DNA of 35,500 nt from Thermosediminibacter litoriperuensis (lineage in GTDB: Bacteria; Bacillota; Thermosediminibacteria; Thermosediminibacterales; Thermosediminibacteraceae): contig NZ_VNHO01000023.1 of the NCBI RefSeq assembly GCF_008124715.1, forward strand, positions 1 through 35,500, written 5' to 3'. Position numbers and translations under genes: made by a program. Within the stretch, counting starts at the first letter, position 1. Each line of letters starts with the position of its first letter. Shown in pieces: positions 1 to 9,550 of this stretch. The notes below the pieces were generated by a model. That model had not been told where the DNA came from, did not search any database, and worked only from the letters and a program-made list of their open reading frames with translations.

Positions 1-2
1 GG

Positions 3-329
3 CATATATGGGAGCATTACGTGGAAAAAGCGGAAGATATAAGACACACCCAATGGGGTAAAGAACTATACAAAATGCGCGGCCAGACCATCGAGCGGGT
101 ATTTGCCGATGCGAAGGAAAAGCATGGCATGCGCTATACAAATCTACGAGGCTTGAGGAAAGTCGGACATTACCTCACGCTTCTTTTCGCATGCATGAAT
201 TTAAAAAAGCTGGCTTTATGGAAGAAAAGACGGGGAACGTTTCCGCCAACAGTCCCCGCTTTACATTCGTTTTTCTTAAAAATTTTCTTCGCCTTCAACA
301 AAAAGCCGCTTTTAGGATGCATAACCTAA
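3..329 (+). CDS. IS1182-family transposase, C-terminal fragment
   Basis: The frame is open at the left edge of the window, so only the C-terminal 108 residues are visible. They include AEDIRHT, the stretch IERVFADAKEKHG, which carries the presumed last acidic residue of the DDE triad, and LLFACMNLKKLA. These are typical of the C-terminus of IS1182-type transposases. The protein would cut and rejoin DNA at the element ends. The last 25 or so residues are lower-complexity and run into a hairpin over the stop codon. Whether the full gene is intact cannot be told from the window. Confidence 0.85.
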   Translation, partial: HIWEHYVEKAEDIRHTQWGKELYKMRGQTIERVFADAKEKHGMRYTNLRGLRKVGHYLTLLFACMNLKKLALWKKRRGTFPPTVPALHSFFLKIFFAFNKKPLLGCIT

Positions 330-340
330 AAGCGGCTTTG
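303..340. terminator. Hairpin at the 3' end of the transposase gene
   Basis: A perfect 15-bp stem (303-317 with 326-340) with an 8-nt loop overlaps the transposase stop codon. On the minus strand it is followed by a T-rich run, so it can stop transcription entering the element from outside. On the plus strand only three T's follow. It is probably part of the insertion sequence. Confidence 0.65.
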
Positions 341-353
341 TCTACAAGCTGAG

Positions 354-380
354 CCTGTATCCAGCGATACAGGTTTTTGT
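354..380 (+). terminator. Rho-independent terminator just outside the IS end
   Basis: CCTGTA and TACAGG arms form a short hairpin followed by TTTTTG and TTTTTT on the plus strand. It begins at the very edge of the insertion sequence. A longer 7-bp inverted repeat (CTGAGCC near 350, GGCTCAG at 391-397) encloses it. It faces the end of the minus-strand MFS gene and lacks a T-run in that direction. Confidence 0.6.
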
Positions 381-393
381 TTTTTCATAAGGC

Positions 394-1638
394 TCAGGTC
401 TGAGGAACAGAATGCTCAATAACATCTTTTTGATAATAATTTAACTTTTTAATTATGATTAAATTTACGATCAAGATCCCGGCGGATATCAGCCAGGTGG
501 TTTGCATTGAAGTTAGATCACCTATAAGTCCCATTATAATCAATGATAAAAAGTTAGCCGCTCTGGAAAGCATCGAATCTAGCGACAAAAGCGTTGCTCT
601 TTCAGCATCCGTTATAAATTCGTTAATATAACCTTTTTGCAACGGTTGTATAATCCCGAGCAAAATTTCAAACAACAAGAACATTATAAGAGCAGTAATA
701 AAATTTTTGGATAAAGAAGCTATTGATAGTACAATGGAAATACATACTGTTGCCACAAACAGGATATTCAATCTGTAATTACCTGATTTTGGTATATACT
801 CTATTATTAAGTTTCCTGCTAAATTTGATATTTTAATAAATACCCAAATCCAGCCCAATAGCCAAAAACCTTCGTTAGACAAACTTTTTAGATAGGGCGA
901 CCAGTATACAAAGACGGGCGAAAAGCAAAAGCTCAAAATCATATTAAACGCAATTATATACTTCAATAGAGGGATTTTTAAAATATAATTCTTACTGGTG
1001 ACGATGACTGATAAAATTTTGTAAATACCATTTTTAAAATCCAATTTATTTATATTTTTATCTGGCTCAACGCTGCGAACCGGTTTATTTACGTATAAAG
1101 CCACCAAAATTATATATATTGAGGCTGAAATTAATGAAAGTTTCCACGGTAATGCGATATTTATATTAGCTAAATATCCCCCTAACAAACCCGATATTAT
1201 CATGGATATGTTATTTATCTTACCTGCTTTAATAAAAATCTTATCTAAATCCGGTCCGGTTAAACAAGAATTATTGACCATCCAGGCATCTAAAGCGCCC
1301 GATTCAAAGGCAAAGCTTACTCCCCATAGTATTTGCGCGATACCGAATATCAATATATTATCCCCGACGGAAAACAGCAACATGGCTATGCTTAAAAACA
1401 GCCCCGCCAAGATTAAAGTTTTCCTATAGCCGAAAGCATCGGCATAGGCTCCCGTCGGAATTTCCATAACAAATACGCTAACCATAAAAAGGGAACTTAA
1501 AAAATTTGTTATCAATTTACTTATGCCGAAATTGTAGAAAAATAAGACGTAAATGGCCCCTATAAATCCAAGGTGAATATAAAATAACAGATTGAGAAGA
1601 TAGTAAATTCTCACAGCATCCGGCGGGGAACTCTTCAT
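394..1638 (-). CDS. MFS transporter
   Basis: A 414-residue, strongly hydrophobic protein with about 12 predicted membrane segments, the usual size of a major facilitator superfamily permease. The loop GAYADAFGYRKTLI near residue 63 is a form of the MFS motif A that links helices 2 and 3. The substrate is unknown; drug or metabolite efflux is possible. The gene is much richer in A+T than the repair and protease genes nearby and lies beside an insertion sequence, which suggests recent acquisition. The start ATG has only a close AGGG upstream; a better Shine-Dalgarno (GGAGG) serves an out-of-frame ATG about 10 nt earlier, so translation initiation may be weak or coupled. A gap of 137 bp with a terminator separates it from the next gene upstream. 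Confidence 0.85.
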   Translation of the reverse strand: MKSSPPDAVRIYYLLNLLFYIHLGFIGAIYVLFFYNFGISKLITNFLSSLFMVSVFVMEIPTGAYADAFGYRKTLILAGLFLSIAMLLFSVGDNILIFGIAQILWGVSFAFESGALDAWMVNNSCLTGPDLDKIFIKAGKINNISMIISGLLGGYLANINIALPWKLSLISASIYIILVALYVNKPVRSVEPDKNINKLDFKNGIYKILSVIVTSKNYILKIPLLKYIIAFNMILSFCFSPVFVYWSPYLKSLSNEGFWLLGWIWVFIKISNLAGNLIIEYIPKSGNYRLNILFVATVCISIVLSIASLSKNFITALIMFLLFEILLGIIQPLQKGYINEFITDAERATLLSLDSMLSRAANFLSLIIMGLIGDLTSMQTTWLISAGILIVNLIIIKKLNYYQKDVIEHSVPQT

Positions 1639-1715
1639 TACCCTTCATGCAGCCTCCAATTTTTGCTTTTCACTGAATTAAAATAAATAATTCTACTTTC
1701 ACGAGATAACTCCTG

Positions 1716-1764
1716 CTAAAAAAAAGGAGAGCACATATAAGCCGTGTTAATAGTACTCTCCTTT
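1716..1764 (-). terminator. Terminator after the DUF5680-like gene
   Basis: On the minus strand AAAGGAGAG pairs with CTCTCCTTT and is followed by a run of about eight T's. It lies directly after the stop codon at 1776 and closes the pcrA-ligA-DUF5680 unit. Confidence 0.75.
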
Positions 1765-1775
1765 CATCCGCGCAT

Positions 1776-2255
1776 TTACCTAACAAATCCACCGCAATAG
1801 TTAAGACTGTATACGACTTTACCAGCAAAGGATATCGTCTCTTTGCCTTTGAACCTGTCCAATCCCCCTTCATTGCTATCTCTGTAGACGTAATCTCCTT
1901 CAATATATTCTTTAGGTCCGCGAAAGGGGTTTTCCGCACCGACATTTCTCATCGCCTTTCTTAAAAAATCGTAAACTTTTCTTGCAAATTCAATGTCGGA
2001 ATCTTTTTCGACTCCGCCCGAATAGCACATAGACCAAATCGGATTCCCTTTATAATAAACGACTTCTTGGCCTGCAAAGAATCTCATACCGAAATATATA
2101 TCGCGGTACAAAAAATGCCCTTCCCGAAACTCCAACTGCCGCGAACCTTCCAACAAAGGCGTTACGGATGCATCGTCACCCTGAGACGCATAAGTAGCCC
2201 TTTTCGCTTTTATCAAAAAATCCAAAAACTCTCCTTCGGCGTACACATTCCTCAC
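1776..2255 (-). CDS. DUF5680-like protein of unknown function
   Basis: A 159-residue soluble protein whose text matches what I recall of the DUF5680 family: an N-terminal FLDFLIKAKRATYASQGDDA, then a segment rich in YRDIYFG, GQEVVYY and a Y/CSGGV motif. In other genomes this domain stands alone or is fused to helix-turn-helix domains; its function is not established. The second half repeats the pattern of the first loosely (YCGGFVR at the end echoes YSGGV). It begins 10 nt after the ligA stop and shares ligA's strand, so it is probably cotranscribed with it. The start is a GTG; a second GTG three codons on has a GAGG closer to it and is an alternative. Confidence 0.6.
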   Translation of the reverse strand: MRNVYAEGEFLDFLIKAKRATYASQGDDASVTPLLEGSRQLEFREGHFLYRDIYFGMRFFAGQEVVYYKGNPIWSMCYSGGVEKDSDIEFARKVYDFLRKAMRNVGAENPFRGPKEYIEGDYVYRDSNEGGLDRFKGKETISFAGKVVYSLNYCGGFVR

Positions 2256-2265
2256 CCCGCAACCG

Positions 2266-4308
<2,043 letters not shown>

Positions 4309-4320
4309 TTATTTTATTTC

Positions 4321-6522
4321 TCATATCTTAACCAAAGGAGCGTACTTTAACATCAGGCGTTTTGTTCCTTCCGAGGCGAAGTTCACCGCAATCTCTGTGT
4401 TTTCGCCGGCTCCGTATACGGCGGTGACCACGCCTTCGCCCCACTTGGAATGCTTCACTCTGTCGCCGGGATTCAATTTCGCCGGCTCCGGACGCTTTAT
4501 CCCGGTTTTCAAAGGTCCTTTTGAAGTCCGGGGTTTTACGGGTACAGCCTGCTCCGCTTTTTTATCCTCGCGAGGCTTTTCTTCTTCCTCCAATGTATCA
4601 TCTCCGGGCCTGATCTCTTTTATCAGCCTTGCGGGGATTTCGTCGATAAACCTGGAGGCGGAATAATAAGAGGTGTTGCCGTAGAGGTTGCGGCTCCAGG
4701 CTCTGGTGAGGTAAAGTCTCTTCTTCGCCCTCGTTATCCCTACGTAGCACAGCCGCCGTTCCTCCTCGAGTTCTTCCTCGTCGAACATCGCCCTTGAATG
4801 CGGGAATATCCCTTCGTCCATCCCGCTCAAAAAAACCACCGGAAATTCCAAGCCCTTTGCGCTGTGCAGCGTCATCAGAACCACTGCATCCCTGTCCTCA
4901 TCCAGCTCGTCCACGTCGGAGACCAGGGCGATTTCGGCCAGGAAGTCCTGGAGGCCCGCTCCCGGGAACTTCTTTTCAAACTCTATGGCGACGCCTATCA
5001 TTTCCTTCAGGTTTTCGATCCGGCTCTGGGCATCTGGCGTGTTTTCGGCTTCCAGTTCCTTCAAATAACCGCTTCTATCCAGGATATAAGCGATGAGGTC
5101 GGGTACCGAAAGCTCCCCGGCCTTCTTTATAAAATCGTCTATCATATCTACAAACTCGCGGAGTTTGCTCCTGACCCTCGAGGATAATTCCCCGATTTCT
5201 TCCTTCATGATGTGATAAACGGACCTTTCTTTTTCCTCCGCCAGCAGTTTAAGGGTCTCTACCGTAGCCTCGCCTATACCCCGCCGCGGCACGTTTATGA
5301 TCCTGAGGAGACTCACGTTATCCGATGGATTGGCCACAACGCGAAGGTATGCCAGGATGTCCTTGATTTCCCTGCGCTGGTAGAACCTGAGGCCACCCAC
5401 AATTTTATACGGCAGGCCCATCTTCACCATCATCTCTTCCAGAACGCGGGACTGGGCGTTGGTCCTGTAAAGCACCGCAAAGTCTCTGAACCTGAAATTT
5501 TTCATATTTACAAGTTTTTCTATTTCCCGGGCAATGAAAAAAGCCTCTTCGTGCTCGTTCCCAAAGGTAGCAAGATATATCTTATCGCCCCTGCCGTTCT
5601 CGGTCCACAGACTTTTTTGTTTCCTGTCGAAATTGTAACTTATGACGCTGTTGGCGGCGTCGAGAATGTTTTGGGTAGACCGGTAGTTCTGTTCCAGGCG
5701 GATGACCGTAGCATCGGGAAAATCCTCTTCGAAATCCAGTATGTTTCTTATATCGGCCCCTCTAAAGCCGTATATGCTCTGGTCGTCGTCGCCTACGACG
5801 CACAGATTCCTGTGCCTTTCAGCCAGCAATTTGACCAGGACGTACTGGGCCCTGTTGGTGTCCTGGTATTCGTCCACCAGAATATGCCTGAACCTGTTCT
5901 GGTAATAGGATAGAACTTCGGGGTTTTCCCGGAAAAGCTCTACGGTCTTCATTATCAGGTCGTCGAAATCCAGGGCGTTGCTCTCCATCAACTTCTTCTG
6001 GTAAAGCTCGTACACCCTGGCCATGGTCTTTTCCCGGATATCCTTCGCTCTATCATGGCATTCCTCCGGGGTTTGAAGCCGGTCCTTGGCCCTGCCGATG
6101 TAATTGAGCACGGCCTGGGGGGCGTATTTTTTGTCGTCAAGCCCCAGGGCCTTGATACAATCCCTTGCCAGCACCTGCTGGTCCTGGGTATCGAAGATTA
6201 TGAAGTTTTTGCTGTAACCCAGCTTGTCTATGTCGGATCTCAAGATGCGCACGCAGGCCGAGTGAAAGGTGCTGACCAGCATCCCACGGGCCCAGGGCAG
6301 GAGTTTTTCGATCCTTTCCTTCATCTCCTGCGCCGCTTTATTGGTAAAGGTGATGGCCATTATGCTCCCGGGGTCGACACCCCTTTTCTCTATGAGGTAT
6401 GCGATCCTGTAAGTTAGCACCCTGGTCTTGCCGCTTCCCGCTCCCGCCAGGATCAGAAGAGGCCCTCCCGGGTGTGTGACCGCTTTTCTTTGCTCTTCGT
6501 TTAGTTCGGATAGGTAGTTCAT
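4321..6522 (-). CDS. pcrA: ATP-dependent DNA helicase PcrA (UvrD/Rep family)
   Basis: A 733-residue superfamily 1A helicase that unwinds DNA 3' to 5' in repair, plasmid replication and removal of RecA filaments. All motifs are visible: Q-motif LNEEQRKAV at the start, Walker A GAGSGKT (about 28-34), Walker B VDEYQDTN, motif III GDDDQSIYGFRGAD, motif IV EQNYRST, motif V TLHSAKGLEFPVVF, and motif VI with VGITRAKK. The C-terminus carries the tudor-like module (GDRVKHSKWGEGVV) that contacts RNA polymerase in PcrA. It precedes ligA on the same strand by 36 nt, which supports the assignment to PcrA rather than UvrD. Confidence 0.97.
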   Translation of the reverse strand: MNYLSELNEEQRKAVTHPGGPLLILAGAGSGKTRVLTYRIAYLIEKRGVDPGSIMAITFTNKAAQEMKERIEKLLPWARGMLVSTFHSACVRILRSDIDKLGYSKNFIIFDTQDQQVLARDCIKALGLDDKKYAPQAVLNYIGRAKDRLQTPEECHDRAKDIREKTMARVYELYQKKLMESNALDFDDLIMKTVELFRENPEVLSYYQNRFRHILVDEYQDTNRAQYVLVKLLAERHRNLCVVGDDDQSIYGFRGADIRNILDFEEDFPDATVIRLEQNYRSTQNILDAANSVISYNFDRKQKSLWTENGRGDKIYLATFGNEHEEAFFIAREIEKLVNMKNFRFRDFAVLYRTNAQSRVLEEMMVKMGLPYKIVGGLRFYQRREIKDILAYLRVVANPSDNVSLLRIINVPRRGIGEATVETLKLLAEEKERSVYHIMKEEIGELSSRVRSKLREFVDMIDDFIKKAGELSVPDLIAYILDRSGYLKELEAENTPDAQSRIENLKEMIGVAIEFEKKFPGAGLQDFLAEIALVSDVDELDEDRDAVVLMTLHSAKGLEFPVVFLSGMDEGIFPHSRAMFDEEELEEERRLCYVGITRAKKRLYLTRAWSRNLYGNTSYYSASRFIDEIPARLIKEIRPGDDTLEEEEKPREDKKAEQAVPVKPRTSKGPLKTGIKRPEPAKLNPGDRVKHSKWGEGVVTAVYGAGENTEIAVNFASEGTKRLMLKYAPLVKI

Positions 6523-6541
6523 TTACATCCTCCCATAGAAA

Positions 6542-6564
6542 AGTAGCGTGGAATCCACGCTACT
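6542..6564. terminator. Hairpin at the yerC-pcrA junction
   Basis: AGTAGCGTGGA and its inverse form an 11-bp stem with almost no loop. It overlaps the yerC stop codon; on the minus strand TTTTC follows. It may terminate part of the yerC transcripts or simply attenuate entry into pcrA. Confidence 0.5.
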
Positions 6565-6868
6565 CGTTTTTCTTGTCGAACTCCTTCAGTCGCTCCAGGA
6601 TTATCTTGTAACCATCGGCGCCGTAGTTTAAAAACCGTTTGACTCGGCTGATGGTAGCCGTGCTCGCTCCAGTCTTTTCGGCTATATCGCCGTAAGTGTA
6701 TCCGGCCTGCAGCATCTCAGCCACCTGTAGTCGCTGGGCCATGGCCTTTATCTCTGCGATGGTACAGATATCCTCAAAAAAGCGGTAGCATTCATCCTTG
6801 GTTTTTAAAAGCAGTATTGCGTCAAAAAGCCTGTCAATAGCCGGATCTGCCAGTTTATGGAGTTCCAA
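6560..6868 (-). CDS. YerC/YecD family TrpR-related protein
   Basis: A protein of about 102 residues with the TrpR-like helix-turn-helix fold. The family signature is clear: a central segment CRFFEDICT-like (YRFFEDICTIAEIKAMAQR), LQVAEMLQAG, then YGDIAEKTGASTATISRV, which is the recognition helix. In Firmicutes this family (YerC) is usually encoded beside pcrA and ligA, as here, and its regulon is poorly known. The start is taken as TTG at 6868, which has GGAG about 8 nt upstream; two earlier in-frame codons (GTG, TTG up to 6886) are less well placed. The key HTH sequence is intact. Confidence 0.9.
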   Translation of the reverse strand: MELHKLADPAIDRLFDAILLLKTKDECYRFFEDICTIAEIKAMAQRLQVAEMLQAGYTYGDIAEKTGASTATISRVKRFLNYGADGYKIILERLKEFDKKNE

Positions 6869-6891
6869 TTCAATCACTCCAATCAAAAATA

Positions 6892-8286
6892 TCAGGTCAC
6901 CAGTTCCAGCAGCACGTTAGTATATATCCTCAGGTTTTTCAAGAGGTCTTCGATTTCTATATATTCGTCCTTTTCATGGGCCAGCTCGGGTTTGCCGGGA
7001 AAGCCGGGTCCGAAGGCCACCGCGTTTTTCACCATGCGTGCATACGTTCCTCCACCGATGGAAAAACAGTAAGCCTTTTCACCGGTGACCTTTTCGTAAG
7101 CCGCCTTCAGGGTCCGGACGATAACGCTGTCTTCAGGCACGTAATGCGGCGGGCTGTCAGATACGTCTTCCAAACGCACTCCTTGGGCGAGATTCTCCTT
7201 TATCCTGTTCAGGAGCTCTTCTCCTTTATATTTTATCGGATACCTGATGTTTATGACAACCTCCCCGGCCCTTTCGTCCAGGCGGATAATGCCCACGTTA
7301 AACGTCAGCGGGCCCGACACATCGTCCGCCACATCAACGCCCAACCCCTTACCGGTGGTATCCAGCCCTATTTTATCGTTTAAGAAACGAATAAAATGCT
7401 GCTGGCGGGAATTGTCCAGGTCCAGTTCTGAAAGAAAAGCCACAAGTTGCATGACAGCATTCTTCCCCCTATGGGGCAGGCTGCCATGGGCGGAAACGCC
7501 GTGGGATTTAACCGTCACCGTTTCCCCGTTGGCGGAAAATTCCATGTCGTAACCGGTTTTTTCCCTGAAAGCCCTGAACTTCTCCTCCAGGTAGCCGGCG
7601 TCTCCCATCAAAACCGCTTCGGCGTAATCCGGTACCATATTCGGCCTATGGCCGCCTTTAAGTGAGATCAGCCTTACGCCGGCTTGCTTTATTCCGCAAC
7701 AGTTCTCAAAATCGCTTTTCAGAGAGAAAGTTAAAATGCCCTTTTCTCCGTTTATTATCGGGTATTCGGCGTCGGGCGAAAAACCCATCGTCGGGGCCTC
7801 GTCGTGCTCCAGGTAATACTTTATGCATTGCATCCCGCTTTCTTCGTTGGTCCCGAATATCACCCGGACTCTCCTCTTAAATTTGACTCCCGCATCTTTT
7901 AAAGTCTTAAGGGCATACAGCGCCGCCATCGCAGGCCCCTTGTTGTCAACGGCGCCCCGGCCGTAAATCTTTCCGTCGTGGATTTCCCCGCCGTACGGTG
8001 GATAAGTCCAGCCTCCTCCTTCCGGCACCACGTCCAGGTGAACTAGTATGCCCACCATTTCGTCGCCTTCGCCCCACTCGGCCCAGCCTATGTAATTATC
8101 CAGGTTCCTGGTCCTTAGCCCGAAACTCCGGGCCAGGTCCAAGGCGTACTCCAGGGCCTGGGCTACACCTTCTCCGAAGGGTTTCCCCGGCGCTGGATCT
8201 TCTTCCACACTTCTTATCTTAAGTATTTCACACACCGATTTTATCAGGGGTTCATCATTTAATTTTACAGCCTTTTCAACGTCCAT
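6892..8286 (-). CDS. pepV: Dipeptidase PepV (M20 family metallopeptidase)
   Basis: A 464-residue dinuclear zinc dipeptidase of the PepV type, which hydrolyses dipeptides in the cytoplasm. Metal-site motifs are present: VHLDVVPEGGGW (His and Asp near residue 83), GRGAVDNKGPAMAALYAL (bridging Asp near 115), the catalytic EE pair in TNEESGMQCIKYY, DAEYP, and the C-terminal GGGTYARM region. The internal lid domain (LISLKGGHRPNMVPDYAEA) is that of PepV rather than of succinyl-diaminopimelate desuccinylase. The ATG at 8286 has GGAGGGG six nucleotides upstream. It ends 23 nt before the yerC start, so the two may be cotranscribed. Confidence 0.93.
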   Translation of the reverse strand: MDVEKAVKLNDEPLIKSVCEILKIRSVEEDPAPGKPFGEGVAQALEYALDLARSFGLRTRNLDNYIGWAEWGEGDEMVGILVHLDVVPEGGGWTYPPYGGEIHDGKIYGRGAVDNKGPAMAALYALKTLKDAGVKFKRRVRVIFGTNEESGMQCIKYYLEHDEAPTMGFSPDAEYPIINGEKGILTFSLKSDFENCCGIKQAGVRLISLKGGHRPNMVPDYAEAVLMGDAGYLEEKFRAFREKTGYDMEFSANGETVTVKSHGVSAHGSLPHRGKNAVMQLVAFLSELDLDNSRQQHFIRFLNDKIGLDTTGKGLGVDVADDVSGPLTFNVGIIRLDERAGEVVINIRYPIKYKGEELLNRIKENLAQGVRLEDVSDSPPHYVPEDSVIVRTLKAAYEKVTGEKAYCFSIGGGTYARMVKNAVAFGPGFPGKPELAHEKDEYIEIEDLLKNLRIYTNVLLELVT

Positions 8287-8349
8287 CAAAAACCCCTCCC
8301 GCTATCGTTTTTTTATTAATTATTCCACTTTTGAAAGGAAAATCCTCTT

Positions 8350-8379
8350 AAAAAAACAAAAAAACAGCTTATTCAGCTG
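8350..8379 (-). terminator. Terminator after the PAP2 gene
   Basis: On the minus strand CAGCT and AGCTG form a short stem that overlaps the PAP2 stop codon, followed by TTTTTTTG and another T-run. The stem is only five or six base pairs, but the T-tract is long. Confidence 0.6.
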
Positions 8380-8927
8380 CCGATGAAATTTCTGATCGAG
8401 TGAGTCAGGAGCGCAAAGGTCGTTCCCAGAAAGGCACCGCTCAGCACGTCGGAAGGATAGTGCATCCCCGTGTATATCCGGGAAAAGCCCACCAGTGTGG
8501 CCAGCGAATATATGGCGTACCGGTAGGACGGGAAGTACAGCGAAAACACCACCGCCAGGGAAAACCCCGCTACGGTGTGACCCGAAGGAAAGGAGTAATC
8601 CTTTAGCAACCGTTTCCAAAACGTATTTACGTTGGGCAGTACCATATACGGCCTCTTTCTGTAAATGCTCTTTTTAAAAATTTGAACAATGCCCTGACTG
8701 CCGGTCAGGGCAAGAAAAGCTTCGCTGGCGGCCAGCCTGGCCTCCTCTTTGCCGAACAGGTAGAGGAACGCGCAGAGAAATATGGTAAAGGTGGCCCCTC
8801 CAAGGTGCGTCAGGCGCGGCATAATCGCGTCCAGAGGCCGGCACTTGATCTTCTGGTTCAGGTACATAAAGATTTTCTGGTCTTTTTGATGCAAAAAATC
8901 AAGCGTTCTTTTGAGAATATGCCTCAA
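8373..8927 (-). CDS. Membrane phosphatase of the PAP2 superfamily
   Basis: A 184-residue integral membrane protein with the three-part phosphatase signature of the PAP2 family: KSIYRKRPY, then YSFPSGHTVAGFSLAV, then SRIYTGMHYPSDVLSG. The two histidines are the expected nucleophile and acid. About five membrane segments are visible. Such enzymes remove phosphate from lipid carriers such as undecaprenyl pyrophosphate or from phosphatidic acid, and the exact substrate is open. The start is a TTG whose Shine-Dalgarno (GGGGG) lies over the stop codon of the upstream stress-protein gene, so the two are a coupled unit. Confidence 0.88.
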   Translation of the reverse strand: MRHILKRTLDFLHQKDQKIFMYLNQKIKCRPLDAIMPRLTHLGGATFTIFLCAFLYLFGKEEARLAASEAFLALTGSQGIVQIFKKSIYRKRPYMVLPNVNTFWKRLLKDYSFPSGHTVAGFSLAVVFSLYFPSYRYAIYSLATLVGFSRIYTGMHYPSDVLSGAFLGTTFALLTHSIRNFIGS

Positions 8928-8939
8928 AAAAATGACCCC

Positions 8940-9353
8940 CTATTCGACCACTTCAACCAGTATGCCGTTTTTTTCAACGGCTCTTATCAGCGGATTGATG
9001 ACTTCCCCGTTTTTTTGGGCGTCGAAAGCGGAACGCAGGGATTTACCGACGATGATGTGGGTGATCCGGTTGTTTCTGGCGTACTCGGCAAGGGTGTGGT
9101 ACACCTTATTGCCGGCCAGAATCGAAACCGTACCGCCGAGGCCTTTGGCCATCTCGAAGAGTTCCAGCAAAATTTTGTGTTCCTTTAAATCTCGGCCCAG
9201 ATCCTGGGATTTGTTTACGTATACTACGCAGAATTCGCCTCCCAACTCGCTGGCCCTGGCCGCACCCCTCTGGATCAACCTCTCGCAGCTTTTCTGCGGG
9301 GTTACGCATACCATTATCCTATGCTGCACCGAGGGGTCAAATATGGTCATCAT
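8940..9353 (-). CDS. Universal stress protein (UspA/KdpD-like domain)
   Basis: A 137-residue protein with a single alpha/beta USP fold: IMVCVTPQKSCERLIQRGA at the start, FCVVYVNKS after the second strand, and a C-terminal THIIVGKSLRSAF that takes the place of the G-2x-G-9x-G nucleotide loop. The N-terminal half resembles the USP domain of KdpD sensor kinases. It lacks a kinase part, so it is a stand-alone protein, perhaps a small-molecule or nucleotide sensor. The ATG at 9353 is preferred because AAGGGG lies seven nucleotides upstream; an ATG eight codons earlier is possible. It is followed by the PAP2 phosphatase gene with 12 nt between them. Confidence 0.8.
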   Translation of the reverse strand: MMTIFDPSVQHRIMVCVTPQKSCERLIQRGAARASELGGEFCVVYVNKSQDLGRDLKEHKILLELFEMAKGLGGTVSILAGNKVYHTLAEYARNNRITHIIVGKSLRSAFDAQKNGEVINPLIRAVEKNGILVEVVE

Positions 9354-9407
9354 GGGCAAACCCCTTTCATACTTCATTTTCTGTCAAACTTACAGCTTCC
9401 ATATTTA

Positions 9408-9437
9408 ATTATACTATGAATGAGACCCGTTGAGCAA
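9408..9437 (-). promoter_or_regulatory. SigA-type promoter of the usp-PAP2 unit
   Basis: On the minus strand TTGCTC (9432-9437) and TATAAT (9408-9413) are 18 nt apart. They lie 55-80 nt upstream of the chosen start. The promoter overlaps the beginning of the small plus-strand reading frame at 9430. Confidence 0.6.
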
Positions 9438-9522
9438 TAAACGAAAAAGGGACCACTCCTTTTTTACGGCCAGGGAATATGCAAGAATGGTGCTTGAAAA
9501 CTTTAAGTCCCGGGCCATCTAA
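9430..9522 (+). CDS. Possible small protein, 30 residues, unknown
   Basis: A short plus-strand frame of 30 codons beginning at a TTG (9430) and ending at TAA (9520-9522). The product contains RKRDHSFFTAREYARMVLE, a charged, probably helical peptide. It is one of very few plausible plus-strand genes in the window. A rho-independent terminator in the same direction begins at its stop codon, which is the main support. Against it, the TTG has no convincing Shine-Dalgarno and an in-frame stop lies three codons upstream. It may instead be the tail of a gene whose front was lost. I do not recognise the family. Confidence 0.35.
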   Translation: MSNKRKRDHSFFTAREYARMVLENFKSRAI

Positions 9523-9547
9523 AGCCGTGTGATAACATGGCTTTTTT
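9521..9547 (+). terminator. Plus-strand terminator between lonA and usp
   Basis: AAAGCCGTG pairs with CATGGCTTT around a 6-nt loop (one G-T pair), followed by TTTTTTC on the plus strand. In the minus direction the stem has a mismatch and only TTT follows, so it favours plus-strand transcripts, though it may also help to end lonA. Confidence 0.65.
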
Positions 9548-9550
9548 CTT

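Larger units (their letters stand above)
1..356 (+). mobile_element. 3' end of an IS1182-like insertion sequence (partial)
   Basis: This is the right end of an insertion sequence that begins outside the window. It holds the C-terminus of a DDE transposase, a 15-bp hairpin over its stop codon, and a terminal repeat at about 337-356. The reverse complement of that repeat, GGCTCAGCTTGTAGACAAAG, matches 16 of 20 positions of the outer end of the element at 35156-35175. The exact outer boundary is inferred from this match; no target duplication can be checked because the other end is missing. Confidence 0.75.
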
